The position numbers and the translations under genes were made by a program. From contig CATJWN010000027.1 of NCBI GenBank assembly GCA_949745595.1, forward strand, positions 1 through 40,204: DNA of 40,204 nt. The letters are read 5' to 3'. The stretch comes from an uncultured Clostridia bacterium (lineage in GTDB: Bacteria > Bacillota > Clostridia > TANB77 > CAG-508). Each line of letters begins with the position of its first letter. The first letter of the stretch is position 1. Below are positions 29,145 to 38,470 of the stretch, piece after piece. The notes beneath the pieces are model-generated. The model made no database searches and was not told the DNA's origin. It saw nothing but the letters and a program-made list of their open reading frames with translations.

Positions 29145-29301
29145 TGTGGAAAACTTTTGAAAATAGGTATTTCCCTAATAAAACTCGTGTGTATAACTAT
29201 GTGGAAAATATAAGTTTTTATCCCCATGATTCACATTTGTATGTTAATAACTAATTATTAACATCATTTTCACATGCTTTCCACAGGTGTTCTGTTGATA
29301 A
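29145..29301 (+). promoter_or_regulatory. oriC DnaA-box cluster (dnaA-dnaN gap)
   Basis: The 320-base gap between dnaA and dnaN holds several one-mismatch DnaA boxes: TGTGGAAAA (29145-29153 and 29200-29208), TGTGTATAA (29188-29196), TTATCCCCA (29218-29226) and TGTTGATAA (29293-29301). None is perfect. With the trio array at 29114 this is the likely unwinding half of a bipartite origin. The remainder (29302-29403) is AT-rich with nothing else clear. Confidence 0.75.
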
Positions 29302-29403
29302 GTTTTCCCTTACTTCCGTAGACTAAATTTGAAGTCTTGTTCGGATTTTTTTTGTTCGTAAAACATTCTTTTTTGAAAAGTGTATTTTTTATTTATATAT
29401 ATA

Positions 29404-30771
29404 CTAGTTAGATTCTCTTATGATGTTTTTAACACTTTCCACAATTAATTTTGTATTTGAATTTTCTTTATTTTCTTTTATCTCTTTTTCAATTTTATTA
29501 ACAGCATGCATTACTGTTGTATGATCTCTTCCGCCAAAAGCTGCACCTATCTTTGGAAATGTCATTTGAGCAACAGTTCTACATAAGTACATAGCAATTT
29601 GTCTTGGATATGCTATGTCATTAGATTTTTTTGAAGATGTTAAATCTTCTTTATTTATGTTAAAGTATTTAGCTACTATATCTTGAATATAATCAGCTGA
29701 AATAATTTTCTCTTTTTGATGTATGTACTCATTTAATGATTTTTCAACAACTTCTATAGTTATTGGACTATGTGTTAAATTTGCATAAGCAATAATTTTA
29801 CTTAATGATCCTTCAAGTTCACGAATATTTGAATCTATACGTGTTGCTATAACTGATAATAAATAATCGTCAAATATAACATTTTGAAGTTGTACTTTTC
29901 TTCTTAATATAGCTAAACGCGTTTCATAATCTGGTACAGAAACATCTGCAAGTATTCCCCATTCAAATCTTGATCTAAGTCTTTCTTCTAATAATGGAAT
30001 ATCTCTTGGTGGTCTATCACTTGAAATAATAATTTGCTTTCCAGATTGATGTAATGCATTAAAGGTATGGAAAAATTCTTCTTGCCCTAATTTTTTTCCT
30101 GCTATAAATTGAATATCATCAACTAAAAGCACATCAACATTTCTATACTTGTCCCTAAATAATTCATTTTTGAAATTAGGATCTTTTATAGAATTTACTA
30201 AGTCATTAATGAAATTTTCTGAAGTTACGTATAAAACCTTCATTGCTGGATTATTTTTTATAATATGATTTCCAATTGCATGCATTAAGTGAGTTTTACC
30301 AAGACCTACGCCACCATATATATATAATGGATTGTAAGTCCTTGCTGGAGCTTCTGCTACTGCAAAAGCGGCTGCATGTGCAAATTTATTATTATTTCCA
30401 ATAACAAAAGTATCAAAAGTGTATTCAGGTTTCAAAAAGCTGTTACTGTAATTTTCTGTCTTTGAAAAACTAATATCATTAGTATCTTCTGCTTCCTCAG
30501 AACTTGCATTCTCGCTCTCTTCTGTTTTTGTTATAACTGTAATTTCACATTGTTTATTTGTAATGAAATTAAAAGTTGTTTGAATAAGTTCTGAATGTCT
30601 TGCCATCAAAGCATCTTTTTGCATATCTGTTTGCGCAATAAGCACAATTTTATTGTCTTTTACAGAAGCAATACCTAAGCTCTTAATCCAAGTAATGTAT
30701 GATATTGTAGACATTTCACCTTGTAAAAGTTTTTTAGCTTCTTCTAGCAAACTATCTTTGTCAGTATACAT
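29404..30771 (-). CDS. dnaA: Chromosomal replication initiator DnaA
   Basis: 455 residues. Domain I is at the N-terminus. AAA+ Walker A is YIYGGVGLGKTHLMHA, Walker B is VLLVDDIQFIAGK, and the domain IV DNA-binding signature is FGGRDHTTVMHAVNKIE. It binds the boxes on both sides of its own gene and opens the origin. ATG 30771 is chosen (AAAGGA 8-9 bases upstream); the ATG at 30780 touches that site directly. Expression is probably self-controlled through the two perfect DnaA boxes at 30798-30818 in its leader. Confidence 0.97.
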   Translation of the reverse strand: MYTDKDSLLEEAKKLLQGEMSTISYITWIKSLGIASVKDNKIVLIAQTDMQKDALMARHSELIQTTFNFITNKQCEITVITKTEESENASSEEAEDTNDISFSKTENYSNSFLKPEYTFDTFVIGNNNKFAHAAAFAVAEAPARTYNPLYIYGGVGLGKTHLMHAIGNHIIKNNPAMKVLYVTSENFINDLVNSIKDPNFKNELFRDKYRNVDVLLVDDIQFIAGKKLGQEEFFHTFNALHQSGKQIIISSDRPPRDIPLLEERLRSRFEWGILADVSVPDYETRLAILRRKVQLQNVIFDDYLLSVIATRIDSNIRELEGSLSKIIAYANLTHSPITIEVVEKSLNEYIHQKEKIISADYIQDIVAKYFNINKEDLTSSKKSNDIAYPRQIAMYLCRTVAQMTFPKIGAAFGGRDHTTVMHAVNKIEKEIKENKENSNTKLIVESVKNIIRESN

Positions 30772-30797
30772 CTTTTTCATCCTTTCAATATGTTTTT

Positions 30798-30818
30798 TTA
30801 TCCACAAAATTATCCACA
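30798..30818 (+). promoter_or_regulatory. Two perfect DnaA boxes upstream of dnaA
   Basis: TTATCCACA at 30798-30806 and 30810-30818, spaced 12 bases start to start, lie between the dnaA promoter and start codon; TGTGGAAAA (near 30868) is a one-mismatch third. This is the upstream half of a bipartite origin and a site for DnaA autoregulation. Confidence 0.8.
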
Positions 30819-30908
30819 GACTTGTGTAAAACTGCCTAAATGTCAATATAATTTTTACTATGTGAAAATGTGGAAAACTAATTATCCGTAATAATTACTT
30901 GTGTTCAT

Positions 30909-30937
30909 ATAATATCAAAAATATATTCAAATATCAA
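30909..30937 (-). promoter_or_regulatory. dnaA: dnaA promoter
   Basis: On the minus strand TTGATA (30937-30932) and TATTAT (30914-30909) are 17 bases apart, about 135 bases before the dnaA ATG. The leader contains the DnaA boxes. Confidence 0.6.
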
Positions 30938-30986
30938 GTAAAAAAAGAAAAATAAACTAAAAAATTATACTATATTGCGTAGATAC

Positions 30987-31016
30987 TTGACTTTTTATAT
31001 AGTTTTGTAGTATAAT
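30987..31016 (+). promoter_or_regulatory. rpmH: rpmH promoter
   Basis: TTGACT (30987-30992) and TATAAT (31011-31016) are 18 bases apart, about 55 bases before the rpmH ATG; divergent from the dnaA promoter. The rest of the 299-base dnaA-rpmH gap is AT-rich origin sequence. Confidence 0.7.
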
Positions 31017-31070
31017 TCTTATGTTTATAGAGTTTATAATAAATTAAAAATAGATTAGGGAGGTGCTAAT

Positions 31071-31205
31071 ATGAAGAGAACTTATCAACCAAAAAAAAGA
31101 CAAAGAAGTAAAGTACATGGTTTCAGACAAAGAATGCAATCAAGAGCAGGAAGAAAAGTTTTAAAATCAAGAAGAAATAAAGGTAGAAAAGTAATCAGTG
31201 CTTAA
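31071..31205 (+). CDS. rpmH: 50S ribosomal protein L34
   Basis: 44 residues, [18 protein letters not shown]... to KGRKVISA, the invariant L34 sequence. GGGAGGTG lies 6-7 bases before the ATG. First gene right of the origin, ahead of rnpA as in most bacteria. Confidence 0.97.
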   Translation: MKRTYQPKKRQRSKVHGFRQRMQSRAGRKVLKSRRNKGRKVISA

Positions 31206-31208
31206 ATT

Positions 31209-31235
31209 TAAAAGGACGCAATGCGTCCTTTTTTA
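31209..31235 (+). terminator. Attenuator/terminator between rpmH and rnpA
   Basis: AAAGGACGC AAT GCGTCCTTT followed by TTTT. It probably lets much transcription stop after rpmH, giving more L34 mRNA than rnpA mRNA. Confidence 0.75.
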
Positions 31236-31275
31236 GAAGATTTTCCTATTAAAAGAAAAGAAATGGGGAAAAAGT

Positions 31276-31617
31276 ATGAAAAATACTGTAATGATTAAGA
31301 AAAATTATGAATTTAAAAAATTTTTCTCTAAAGGTAAATTTTTTTATGGCGAAAATATACATATGTATATTCATAAAACAAAAAGTCCTTTAAATAAACT
31401 TGGAATAGCGATTTCTAAAAAGTTAGGAAAAGCTGTAGAGAGGAACAGAATAAAAAGATTAATTAGAGAAAATTATAAGAATTATGAGGAAAAAATAGGT
31501 ACAGGTAATAATATAATTATAATAGTTAATAAAAACAAAAACTCAAAATGTATTGGATATTATGATATTCAAAAAGATTTTGAAAAGATTTTATGCAAAG
31601 CAGGAGTGCTTATTTAA
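31276..31617 (+). CDS. rnpA: Ribonuclease P protein component
   Basis: 113 residues, basic, with the RNase P signature [16 protein letters not shown] (about residues 55-70) and an N-terminal [10 protein letters not shown] block. It assists the catalytic RNA in 5' processing of tRNAs. GGGG lies upstream of ATG 31276. Its stop overlaps the yidD start (TAATGA). Confidence 0.95.
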   Translation: MKNTVMIKKNYEFKKFFSKGKFFYGENIHMYIHKTKSPLNKLGIAISKKLGKAVERNRIKRLIRENYKNYEEKIGTGNNIIIIVNKNKNSKCIGYYDIQKDFEKILCKAGVLI

Positions 31618-31835
31618 TGAAGAAAATACTGATAAACCTTATAAAATTCTATAAAAAATTCATATCACCTTACTTAGAACATTTGGGAATTCACTGTAAA
31701 TATGAACCAACATGCTCAGAATATACTAAACAGGCAATAGAGAAGTATGGCGCGGTAAAAGGTGTATTTTTAGGATTTAAAAGAATATTAAGGTGTAATC
31801 CTTTTTCTAAGGGAGGATTTGATCCACTAAAGTAG
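31617..31835 (+). CDS. yidD: Membrane protein insertion efficiency factor YidD
   Basis: 72 residues with the YidD core [38 protein letters not shown], and [14 protein letters not shown]. It overlaps the rnpA stop by one base and is followed 12 bases later by yidC; the order rnpA-yidD-yidC is conserved. It is thought to aid YidC-dependent membrane insertion. Confidence 0.95.
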   Translation: MKKILINLIKFYKKFISPYLEHLGIHCKYEPTCSEYTKQAIEKYGAVKGVFLGFKRILRCNPFSKGGFDPLK

Positions 31836-31847
31836 AAGGAGGAGAAT

Positions 31848-32666
31848 ATGTTTGATTTTTTTGCAAATATATTTGGTTATATTTTAAATTTTATTTATAA
31901 TTTCGTAGGAAATTACGGTTTAGCATTGATAATTTTTACTGTTTTATTAAAACTTGCAATGCTTCCAATGAGTATAAAACAACAAAAAACAATGAAAAAG
32001 AACACAAAGATACAGGCAGAAGTAAAGGTTTTACAAGATAAATATCAAAACGATCCAGTTAGACTAAATCAAGAAATGATGGATTTGTATAAATCAGAAA
32101 ATATGAGTCCATTTAGTGGATGTCTAGGATCAATTTTACAATTAATTATAATACTTTCAATATTTTTCTTAGTAAGTAGACCACTTACATTTATGTTACA
32201 TGTAGATAGTGAAGTAGTAAATGGCTACATAAAAGAAATTCAAGAAAATTCAGAACAAAAAGCTAGTTATCAAGAAATAGCTGTAATTAGAGAAAAAGGT
32301 GCAGAAGATGAGAGAGTAAGAATAAATATGGATTTCTTAGGACTTGATTTAAGCCAAGTACCATCTCAAAATTATTCTGATTGGAGAGTATTTATAATTC
32401 CTGGATTATATGTAATTACATCAATTGCTTCAATGAAATTAACAACCAATATACAAGCAGCTAAAAAAGAAGAAAAAACAGAAGAGAAGGGAGCAGCAGA
32501 AGAGGATACTATAGCAGAAATGAATAAAACTATGAATTATATGATGCCAATAATGTCTGTAAGTATTGCTCTTATTGCACCACTTGGACTTGCATTGTAT
32601 TGGTTTGTAAATAATTTGATTATGATAGTTGAAAGACTAATTATAAATAAAGTATGCAAAGATTAA
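31848..32666 (+). CDS. yidC: Membrane protein insertase YidC/Oxa1
   Basis: 272 residues with five membrane segments of the Gram-positive YidC type (NYGLALIIFTVLLKLAMLP near residues 24-42; MNYMMPIMSVSIALIAPLG near the end). A cytoplasmic charged loop contains QQKTMKKNTKIQ. There is no lipoprotein cysteine. It inserts membrane proteins with or without SecYEG. AGGAGG lies upstream. Confidence 0.93.
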   Translation: MFDFFANIFGYILNFIYNFVGNYGLALIIFTVLLKLAMLPMSIKQQKTMKKNTKIQAEVKVLQDKYQNDPVRLNQEMMDLYKSENMSPFSGCLGSILQLIIILSIFFLVSRPLTFMLHVDSEVVNGYIKEIQENSEQKASYQEIAVIREKGAEDERVRINMDFLGLDLSQVPSQNYSDWRVFIIPGLYVITSIASMKLTTNIQAAKKEEKTEEKGAAEEDTIAEMNKTMNYMMPIMSVSIALIAPLGLALYWFVNNLIMIVERLIINKVCKD

Positions 32667-32680
32667 AAGGAGGAAGACTT

Positions 32681-33406
32681 ATGGATAATAAGACATATGT
32701 ATTCGAAGGAAAAACTACAAATGAAGCTATTGAAAAAGGTTTGAAAGAATTAAAACTTCCTAAAAGCAAAGTAGAAATAAAAGTACTAGAGCAAGAAGAT
32801 AAAAGAAGCTTTTTTAGCATTTTATCGCCAAGAGTTGTTAAAGTTGAAATGACTGTAAAAGAAGGATTTGTAAAAGAGCAAACTAATGTAGTAAAAACTA
32901 ATATTATGAAAGAAATAAAAAAGGATGCAGTTGAAAGAAAACCAGCAGATATGAATGTTGTTAAAACTACTGTAGAAGACTTTTTGAAAGAATTCGTTTC
33001 TAATTTACCAACACCAGATGTTAAATATACTATTGAAACACAAGACAATAATGTAATTATTGATATTAATGGAGAAGATACAGGATATTTAATAGGGTAT
33101 AGGGGAGAAGTATTAAATAGTATTCAAAATGTTATTACAAATATTGCCAATAAAGGAAATAGAGATAAAATAAAAGTAATGTTAAACATAGGTGGATATA
33201 GAGAAAAAAGAGAGAAGGATCTTGAAAATTTAGCAATGAAAATTGCTGCAAGCGTAGTAAAGACTGGAAAATCAATTACTTTAGAACCTATGACAGCATA
33301 TGAGAGAAAAATAATTCATACTAAATTACAAGCAAATAATAAAGTAACAACATATAGTATTGGTGAAGAGCCATATAGAAAGCTAGTTGTAGCATTAAAT
33401 AAATAA
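32681..33406 (+). CDS. jag: RNA-binding protein Jag/KhpB
   Basis: 241 residues. An N-terminal Jag_N domain (VFEGKTTNEAIEKGLKEL) is followed by a KH-like domain (GEDTGYLIGYRGEVLNSIQN, near residues 135-155) and a C-terminal R3H domain (GYREKREKDLENLA, YERKIIHTKLQ, SIGEEPYRKLVV). ATG 32681 is chosen (AAAGGAGGA upstream). It acts as an RNA chaperone linked to cell-envelope growth in Firmicutes. Confidence 0.93.
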   Translation: MDNKTYVFEGKTTNEAIEKGLKELKLPKSKVEIKVLEQEDKRSFFSILSPRVVKVEMTVKEGFVKEQTNVVKTNIMKEIKKDAVERKPADMNVVKTTVEDFLKEFVSNLPTPDVKYTIETQDNNVIIDINGEDTGYLIGYRGEVLNSIQNVITNIANKGNRDKIKVMLNIGGYREKREKDLENLAMKIAASVVKTGKSITLEPMTAYERKIIHTKLQANNKVTTYSIGEEPYRKLVVALNK

Positions 33407-33426
33407 AATAATAAATATAAAATCTG

Positions 33427-33477
33427 AAGTCAAAGTGAGGATTTGTATAGAAATATACACTTACTTTGACTTTTTTT
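33427..33477 (+). terminator. Terminator after jag
   Basis: AAGTCAAAGT (33427-33436) pairs with ACTTTGACTT (33463-33472) and is followed by TTTTT. It closes the rpmH-jag cluster. Confidence 0.75.
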
Positions 33478-33484
33478 ATACAAG

Positions 33485-33513
33485 TTTACAATATTATGTA
33501 AATATGATATAAT
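33485..33513 (+). promoter_or_regulatory. mnmE: mnmE promoter
   Basis: TTTACA (33485-33490), 17-base spacer, TATAAT (33508-33513), about 30 bases before the mnmE ATG. Confidence 0.7.
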
Positions 33514-33542
33514 ATAAAAGATTTTTTAAAAGAGGTGAAAAA

Positions 33543-34901
33543 ATGAATACAATTGCAGCAATTTCAACAGCTCCAGGTATTGGTGGAATAGGAATAATTA
33601 GAATGAGTGGGGAAGATTGTTTTAAAGTTTTAGAAAAAATATTTAAACCAAAATCTGATTCAGAAATAAAAGGTTATACAATTAAATATGGAAATATTTT
33701 AACTCTTACGGGAGAAATAGTTGACGAAGTTTTAGTTTCATATTTTAAAGCACCAAAAAGTTATACTACTGAAAATATGTGTGAAATAAATTCACATGGT
33801 GGACTAGTAATTTTAAACGAAATTTTAGAGCTATGCTTGAAAAATGGAGCTGAAATTGCAGAAGCGGGAGAATTTACTAAAAGAGCTTTTCTAAATGGTA
33901 GAATCGACTTATCTCAAGCAGAAGCGGTTATTGACATTATAAATGCAAAAACAGATAAAGAAGCAAAAATGTCTTTAAGACAACTAAAAGGTAATTTATC
34001 AACAGAAATTACCGAAATTAGAAAAACAATAATTTCATTACTTGCAGATATAGAAGCTACTATAGATTATCCAGAGTATGACATAGAAGAAGTAACTAAT
34101 AAAAAAATTTTAGAGAGTTTAGTAGAAGTAGAGAAGAAAATAAACATAATGGAAAAGAGCTTCGAAAATGGGAAAATAATAAGAGATGGAATAAAAACAG
34201 CAATAATAGGCAGACCAAATGCTGGAAAATCTTCATTATTAAATGTTATTTTAAAAGAGGAAAGAGCGATTGTTACAGATATAGAGGGAACAACTAGAGA
34301 TACAATCGAAGAATACATACAAATAGACGGGATACCACTTAAAATTATTGATACAGCAGGAATTAGAAATGCTAATAATGAGGTAGAAAAAATAGGGGTT
34401 AAAAAGGCTATAGAAATAGCAAAGGACAGCGATATAGTAATTGCAATTTTTGATATTACTAGAGATTTTACAGAAGAGGATGAGGAAATACTTAAATTAG
34501 TCCAAGAAAAAAATGCAATAATTGTATTAAATAAAATTGATTTATCAGGTAAAATAAACTTAGAGAATTTAAAGAAAATAAATAAACCAATAGTTAAAAT
34601 TTCTACCAAAACAAAAGAAGGAATAGAAGAATTATATAATAAAATATCAGAAATATATAGTTTAAAGAATATTGCAAACAATGGAGAGCTAATTGTAAGC
34701 AATAATAGGCATAAACAATTAATAAGAAATGCAAAAGCAAATTTAGAGATTGCAAAACAAACTATAATTGATAAAATGCCAATTGATATAATTTCTGGAA
34801 ATTTGAAAGAAATTATAGAAGAGCTTGGAAAAATAACAGGAGAGACAGTTACAGAAGATGTAATTAATGAGATTTTTTCAAAGTTTTGTTTAGGAAAATA
34901 G
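33543..34901 (+). CDS. mnmE: tRNA modification GTPase MnmE
   Basis: 452 residues. N-terminal folate-binding domain, helical domain with inserted G domain (AIIGRPNAGKSSLLN, DIEGTTRDTIEE, DTAGIR, LNKID), and the C-terminal FCLGK motif with the required cysteine. With MnmG it modifies U34 of tRNAs reading purine-ending split-box codons, including tRNA-Gly(UCC), which reads GGA. That is of interest here because every frameshift in this window lands on GGA. Confidence 0.96.
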   Translation: MNTIAAISTAPGIGGIGIIRMSGEDCFKVLEKIFKPKSDSEIKGYTIKYGNILTLTGEIVDEVLVSYFKAPKSYTTENMCEINSHGGLVILNEILELCLKNGAEIAEAGEFTKRAFLNGRIDLSQAEAVIDIINAKTDKEAKMSLRQLKGNLSTEITEIRKTIISLLADIEATIDYPEYDIEEVTNKKILESLVEVEKKINIMEKSFENGKIIRDGIKTAIIGRPNAGKSSLLNVILKEERAIVTDIEGTTRDTIEEYIQIDGIPLKIIDTAGIRNANNEVEKIGVKKAIEIAKDSDIVIAIFDITRDFTEEDEEILKLVQEKNAIIVLNKIDLSGKINLENLKKINKPIVKISTKTKEGIEELYNKISEIYSLKNIANNGELIVSNNRHKQLIRNAKANLEIAKQTIIDKMPIDIISGNLKEIIEELGKITGETVTEDVINEIFSKFCLGK

Positions 34902-34906
34902 TAAAA

Positions 34907-34922
34907 TGTTTCACGAGGAACA
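34907..34922 (+). promoter_or_regulatory. parS-like centromere site 1
   Basis: TGTTTCACGAGGAACA in the mnmE-mnmG gap matches the Firmicutes parS palindrome (TGTTTCACGTGAAACA) at 14 of 16 positions. The same variant recurs in reverse at 36977. ParB encoded at 38471 would bind it. Confidence 0.7.
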
Positions 34923-34943
34923 TTGCAAAAAAGGAGAAGTAAA

Positions 34944-36818
34944 ATGGGCTATAATGCAGGAAAATATGATATAGCAGTAATAGGAGCAGGACATGCAGGT
35001 TGTGAAGCGGCACTTGCAGCAGCGAGATTAGGTATGAGAACTTTAATGTTTTCAATTAGCCTAGAAGCAGTTGCAAATATGCCATGTAATCCACATATTG
35101 GAGGAACTTCAAAAGGACATCTAGTTAGAGAAATTGATAGCTTAGGTGGAGAAATGGGAAAGAACATAGATAAAACTATGATTCAATTAAGAATGCTTAA
35201 TACTTCAAAAGGACCAGCAGTACATTCTTTAAGAGCTCAAGCAGATAGAAAAAGATATCAAATGGAAATGAAGCATACTCTAGAAAAGCAAGAAAACTTA
35301 TTTTTAAAACAAGCAGAAATAATAGATATTGGAGTAGATAATGGAAAAATAAAAAGTGTAACTACTCATTTGGGTGCTATATATGAAGTAGATAGTGTAA
35401 TTCTTGCAACAGGTACATATCTAAAGGGAAAAATCTTTATAGGAGAGAATTCTTTTGAAAGCGGTCCAGATGGGGTGTTTCCAGCAAATAAATTATCAGA
35501 GTGTTTGAAGTCTTTAGGTATTGAAATACAAAGGTTTAAAACAGGAACACCAGCGAGAATAAACAAAAATAGTATTGATTTTTCTAAGATGGAAATTCAA
35601 GAAGGAGATGAAGATGTAATACCATTTTCTTTCGACGACGAAGTTCCAAAAGTAGAGCAAGTGCCTTGTTATCTTACATATACTAATGATAAAACACATG
35701 AAATTATTAGAGCAAATTTGCACCGTTCTCCTTTATATGCAGGAATGATAGAAGGAACAGGACCTAGATATTGCCCATCAATAGAAGATAAGGTGGTTCG
35801 TTTTGCTGATAAAGAACGTCATCAGATTTTTGTTGAGCCAATAGGTTTAGATACTGATGAAATGTATATACAAGGTATGAGTTCCTCACTTCCAGAAGAT
35901 GTACAAATAGCAATGTATAGAACTCTTCCAGGATTAGAAAATGCTGAATTTACAAGACCTGCTTATGCTATAGAATATGATGCAATAGAACCTTCACAAT
36001 TAAAAAGTTCATTAGAACTAAAAGCAATTTCTGGTATGTTTTTTGCAGGACAAATAAATGGTACTTCAGGATATGAAGAAGCTGCAGCACAAGGAATTAT
36101 TGCTGGAATAAATGCGGCACAAAAATTAAAGGGAAGAGAGCCATTAATTTTAGATAGATCAGAGGCATATATTGGTGTTTTAATTGACGATATAGTAACA
36201 AAAAGCACAGCTGAGCCTTATAGGATGATGACTTCTAGGGCAGAATACAGACTTCTATTAAGACAAGATAACGCAGATTTAAGATTAACAGAAAAAGGTT
36301 ATGAGGTAGGGTTAATTTCTGAAGAAAGATATAAGAAGTTTTTAAATAAAAAAGAAGAAATTGAAAAAGAAGTTGAAAGACTAAAAACAACAAATATAAA
36401 ACCAAACAAGGAGACAAATGATTTTTTAAAGAAATATGGAGCTACCGAAATAACTGCAGGAGTTAAACTTTCAGAATTACTAAAAAGAACAGAATTAGAC
36501 TACGAAAAGCTAGGAGAAATAGACAAAACAAGACCTGAGTTAGATAGACAAGTTAAAGAAGAAGTTGGTATAATGGTAAAATATGAAGGTTATATCGAAA
36601 TGCAGAAAAGACAAGTAGAAGGATTTAAGAAATTAGAAAAGAAGTTATTACCAGAGGACATTGATTATAGCAAAATAGAAGGAATAAGATTAGAAGCAAG
36701 ACAAAAGTTAAATAAATATAAACCATATTCAATAGGTCAAGCTTCAAGAATATCAGGTGTTTCACCAGCTGATATATCAGTGCTTTTAATATATTTAGAA
36801 AGTTTAAAAAGGAAGTAA
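34944..36818 (+). CDS. mnmG: tRNA uridine-5-carboxymethylaminomethyl(34) synthesis enzyme MnmG
   Basis: 624 residues. FAD-binding N-terminus [15 protein letters not shown], the GidA signatures [11 protein letters not shown] and [10 protein letters not shown], and the C-terminal helical domain ([18 protein letters not shown]). Partner of MnmE for wobble-uridine modification. ATG 34944 is chosen (AAAGGAG upstream); an earlier in-frame start lies in the parS-containing gap. Confidence 0.96.
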   Translation: MGYNAGKYDIAVIGAGHAGCEAALAAARLGMRTLMFSISLEAVANMPCNPHIGGTSKGHLVREIDSLGGEMGKNIDKTMIQLRMLNTSKGPAVHSLRAQADRKRYQMEMKHTLEKQENLFLKQAEIIDIGVDNGKIKSVTTHLGAIYEVDSVILATGTYLKGKIFIGENSFESGPDGVFPANKLSECLKSLGIEIQRFKTGTPARINKNSIDFSKMEIQEGDEDVIPFSFDDEVPKVEQVPCYLTYTNDKTHEIIRANLHRSPLYAGMIEGTGPRYCPSIEDKVVRFADKERHQIFVEPIGLDTDEMYIQGMSSSLPEDVQIAMYRTLPGLENAEFTRPAYAIEYDAIEPSQLKSSLELKAISGMFFAGQINGTSGYEEAAAQGIIAGINAAQKLKGREPLILDRSEAYIGVLIDDIVTKSTAEPYRMMTSRAEYRLLLRQDNADLRLTEKGYEVGLISEERYKKFLNKKEEIEKEVERLKTTNIKPNKETNDFLKKYGATEITAGVKLSELLKRTELDYEKLGEIDKTRPELDRQVKEEVGIMVKYEGYIEMQKRQVEGFKKLEKKLLPEDIDYSKIEGIRLEARQKLNKYKPYSIGQASRISGVSPADISVLLIYLESLKRK

Positions 36819-36819
36819 T

Positions 36820-37539
36820 ATGGAATTAAAAGAGTTTGAGAAAATTTTTATTGAAGAGTGTGAAAAAAATAATATTGATAGTAAGAAATTAGATATAGAA
36901 AAGTTTTATAATTATATGTTAGGAATTATTAATTGGAACGAAAAAATTAATGTTACATCAATAACAGATGAAAAAGAGTTCCTCGTGAAACATTTTATAG
37001 ATTCTCTTACAATAAGTAGACTTTTAAGCTCTTCAAAAACACTTATAGATATTGGAACAGGAGCAGGATTTCCCGGAGTGCCTCTTAAAATATATAATAA
37101 AAATTTGAAAGTTACTTTAATAGATAGTGTTAATAAAAAGCTTAATATTATTAGAGAAGTTTCAAAAGGAATTGGTTTAGAAGATTTAGAAATAATACAT
37201 ATCAGAGCAGAGGAGTTAGCGCATGATCCACAATACAGAGAGCAATTTGATATAGTTACTACTAGAGCAGTGTCTAACTTGACTACAATTACAGAATATA
37301 TGCTTCCATTTTTAAAAGTGGGAGGAAAAGCAATTTGTATGAAGGGACCAAATTATGAAGAAGAGCTAAAAGAATCTAATAAGGCAATAAATATTTTAGG
37401 TGGAAAAATAGAAGGGGTAGAAAATCTACTAATTAGTGGCGATATAGAAAGAAATATTATTATAATTTCCAAAATAAAAACTACTCCTAATAAATATCCA
37501 AGAGGTCAAGGAAAGCCACTTAAAGAACCATTAAAATAG
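36820..37539 (+). CDS. rsmG: 16S rRNA (guanine-527-N7) methyltransferase RsmG
   Basis: 239 residues. NVTSITDEKEFLVKHFIDSL, the SAM-binding loop LIDIGTGAGFPGVPLKI, and DIVTTRAVSNL are typical of GidB/RsmG. AAAAAGGAAG lies upstream and the ATG directly follows mnmG. A parS-like site is embedded in the codons for FLVKH. Confidence 0.95.
   Translation: MELKEFEKIFIEECEKNNIDSKKLDIEKFYNYMLGIINWNEKINVTSITDEKEFLVKHFIDSLTISRLLSSSKTLIDIGTGAGFPGVPLKIYNKNLKVTLIDSVNKKLNIIREVSKGIGLEDLEIIHIRAEELAHDPQYREQFDIVTTRAVSNLTTITEYMLPFLKVGGKAICMKGPNYEEELKESNKAINILGGKIEGVENLLISGDIERNIIIISKIKTTPNKYPRGQGKPLKEPLK
36977..36992 (-). promoter_or_regulatory. parS-like centromere site 2 (inside rsmG)
   Basis: On the minus strand TGTTTCACGAGGAACT matches site 1 at 15 of 16 positions; the shared core ATGTTTCACGAGGAAC is exact. 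The codons (Phe-Leu-Val-Lys-His) are conserved in RsmG, so part of the match could be coding. Confidence 0.6.
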
Positions 37540-37545
37540 AAATTC

Positions 37546-37581
37546 AAAATAGTCACAAAGCTTTATTTTGTGGCTATTTTT
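37546..37581 (+). terminator. Terminator after rsmG
   Basis: AAAATAGTCACAAA pairs with TTTGTGGCTATTTT (one G-T pair) around a short loop, followed by T. Confidence 0.75.
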
Positions 37582-37627
37582 GTATGAAATTTAAGAAAAG
37601 TTTTCGCAAAAAAATGTTCAATTTTTA

Positions 37628-37656
37628 TTGACATATCTTGAAAATTTTTATATGAT
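37628..37656 (+). promoter_or_regulatory. parA: parA-parB promoter
   Basis: TTGACA (37628-37633), 17 bases, TATGAT (37651-37656). It lies inside a longer open frame upstream of parA and so supports the later TTG start. Confidence 0.75.
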
Positions 37657-37684
37657 AGTAAAGAACCAAAAAGGAGGGATTACT

Positions 37685-38455
37685 TTGGGAAAAGTTATAG
37701 CAATAGCAAATCAAAAAGGTGGTGTAGGAAAAACCACAACTGCAGTAAATATCAGCGCAATATTAGCAAAAAAAGGTAGAAAAGTAATATTAATTGACGG
37801 AGATCCTCAAGGTAATGCTACAAGCGGATTAGGTGTTGAAAAAAATGTTGAAAATTCATTATATGATATTTTAGTTAATGAAGTTGACATAATGCAAACG
37901 CTACAAGACACTTGTATCAAGAATTTAAAAGTATGCCCTTCTAATGTTAACTTAGCTGGAGCAGAGGTAGAATTAGTTAATTTAATGTCTAGAGAGCAAA
38001 GACTCAAAGAGAAATTAGACGAAGTAAAGGAAAATTACGATTACATATTTATAGATTGTCCACCATCACTTGGATTAATTACTTTAAATGCTTTTACTGC
38101 AGCGGATTCAGTACTTATTCCAGTACAGTGTGAGTATTATGCACTAGAAGGTTTAGGACAACTTATTAATACAATAAATCTTGTGAAAAAACATTTGAAT
38201 AGAAATTTAGCAATAGAAGGTGCTGTTCTTACAATGTATGATATGAGGACAAACCTTTCAAATCAAGTAGTAAGAGAAGTTAAAAGATATTTTGACGATA
38301 AGGTATATAAAACCGTTATACCTAGAAATATAAAGCTTAGTGAAGCACCAAGTTATGGAATGCCAATTACTATATATGATGCTACTTCAAAAGGTGCAAG
38401 ATGCTATGAAAAATTAGCTAGAGAAATTATTAAAGCAAACGAAAAGAAGGATTAA
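37685..38455 (+). CDS. parA: Chromosome partitioning ATPase ParA/Soj
   Basis: 256 residues with a deviant Walker A ([14 protein letters not shown]), [13 protein letters not shown] and [13 protein letters not shown] 37685 behind AAAGGAGGG is the start, because longer frames begin at or before the promoter. With ParB and parS it segregates origins and, in Firmicutes, also tunes DnaA activity. Confidence 0.95.
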   Translation: MGKVIAIANQKGGVGKTTTAVNISAILAKKGRKVILIDGDPQGNATSGLGVEKNVENSLYDILVNEVDIMQTLQDTCIKNLKVCPSNVNLAGAEVELVNLMSREQRLKEKLDEVKENYDYIFIDCPPSLGLITLNAFTAADSVLIPVQCEYYALEGLGQLINTINLVKKHLNRNLAIEGAVLTMYDMRTNLSNQVVREVKRYFDDKVYKTVIPRNIKLSEAPSYGMPITIYDATSKGARCYEKLAREIIKANEKKD

Positions 38456-38470
38456 TGGGAGGTGCTTAAA

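Noticed and set aside
29084-29227. Longer dnaN with 48 extra N-terminal codons
   Set aside because: The stretch is the DnaA-trio and DnaA-box region, lacks a ribosome binding site, and other clamps start at the ATG at 29083.
34067-34702. Long open frame antisense to mnmE
   Set aside because: It is a shadow of AT-rich coding sequence: low-complexity Ile/Ser/Leu composition, no ribosome binding site, and it lies entirely inside a well-conserved gene.
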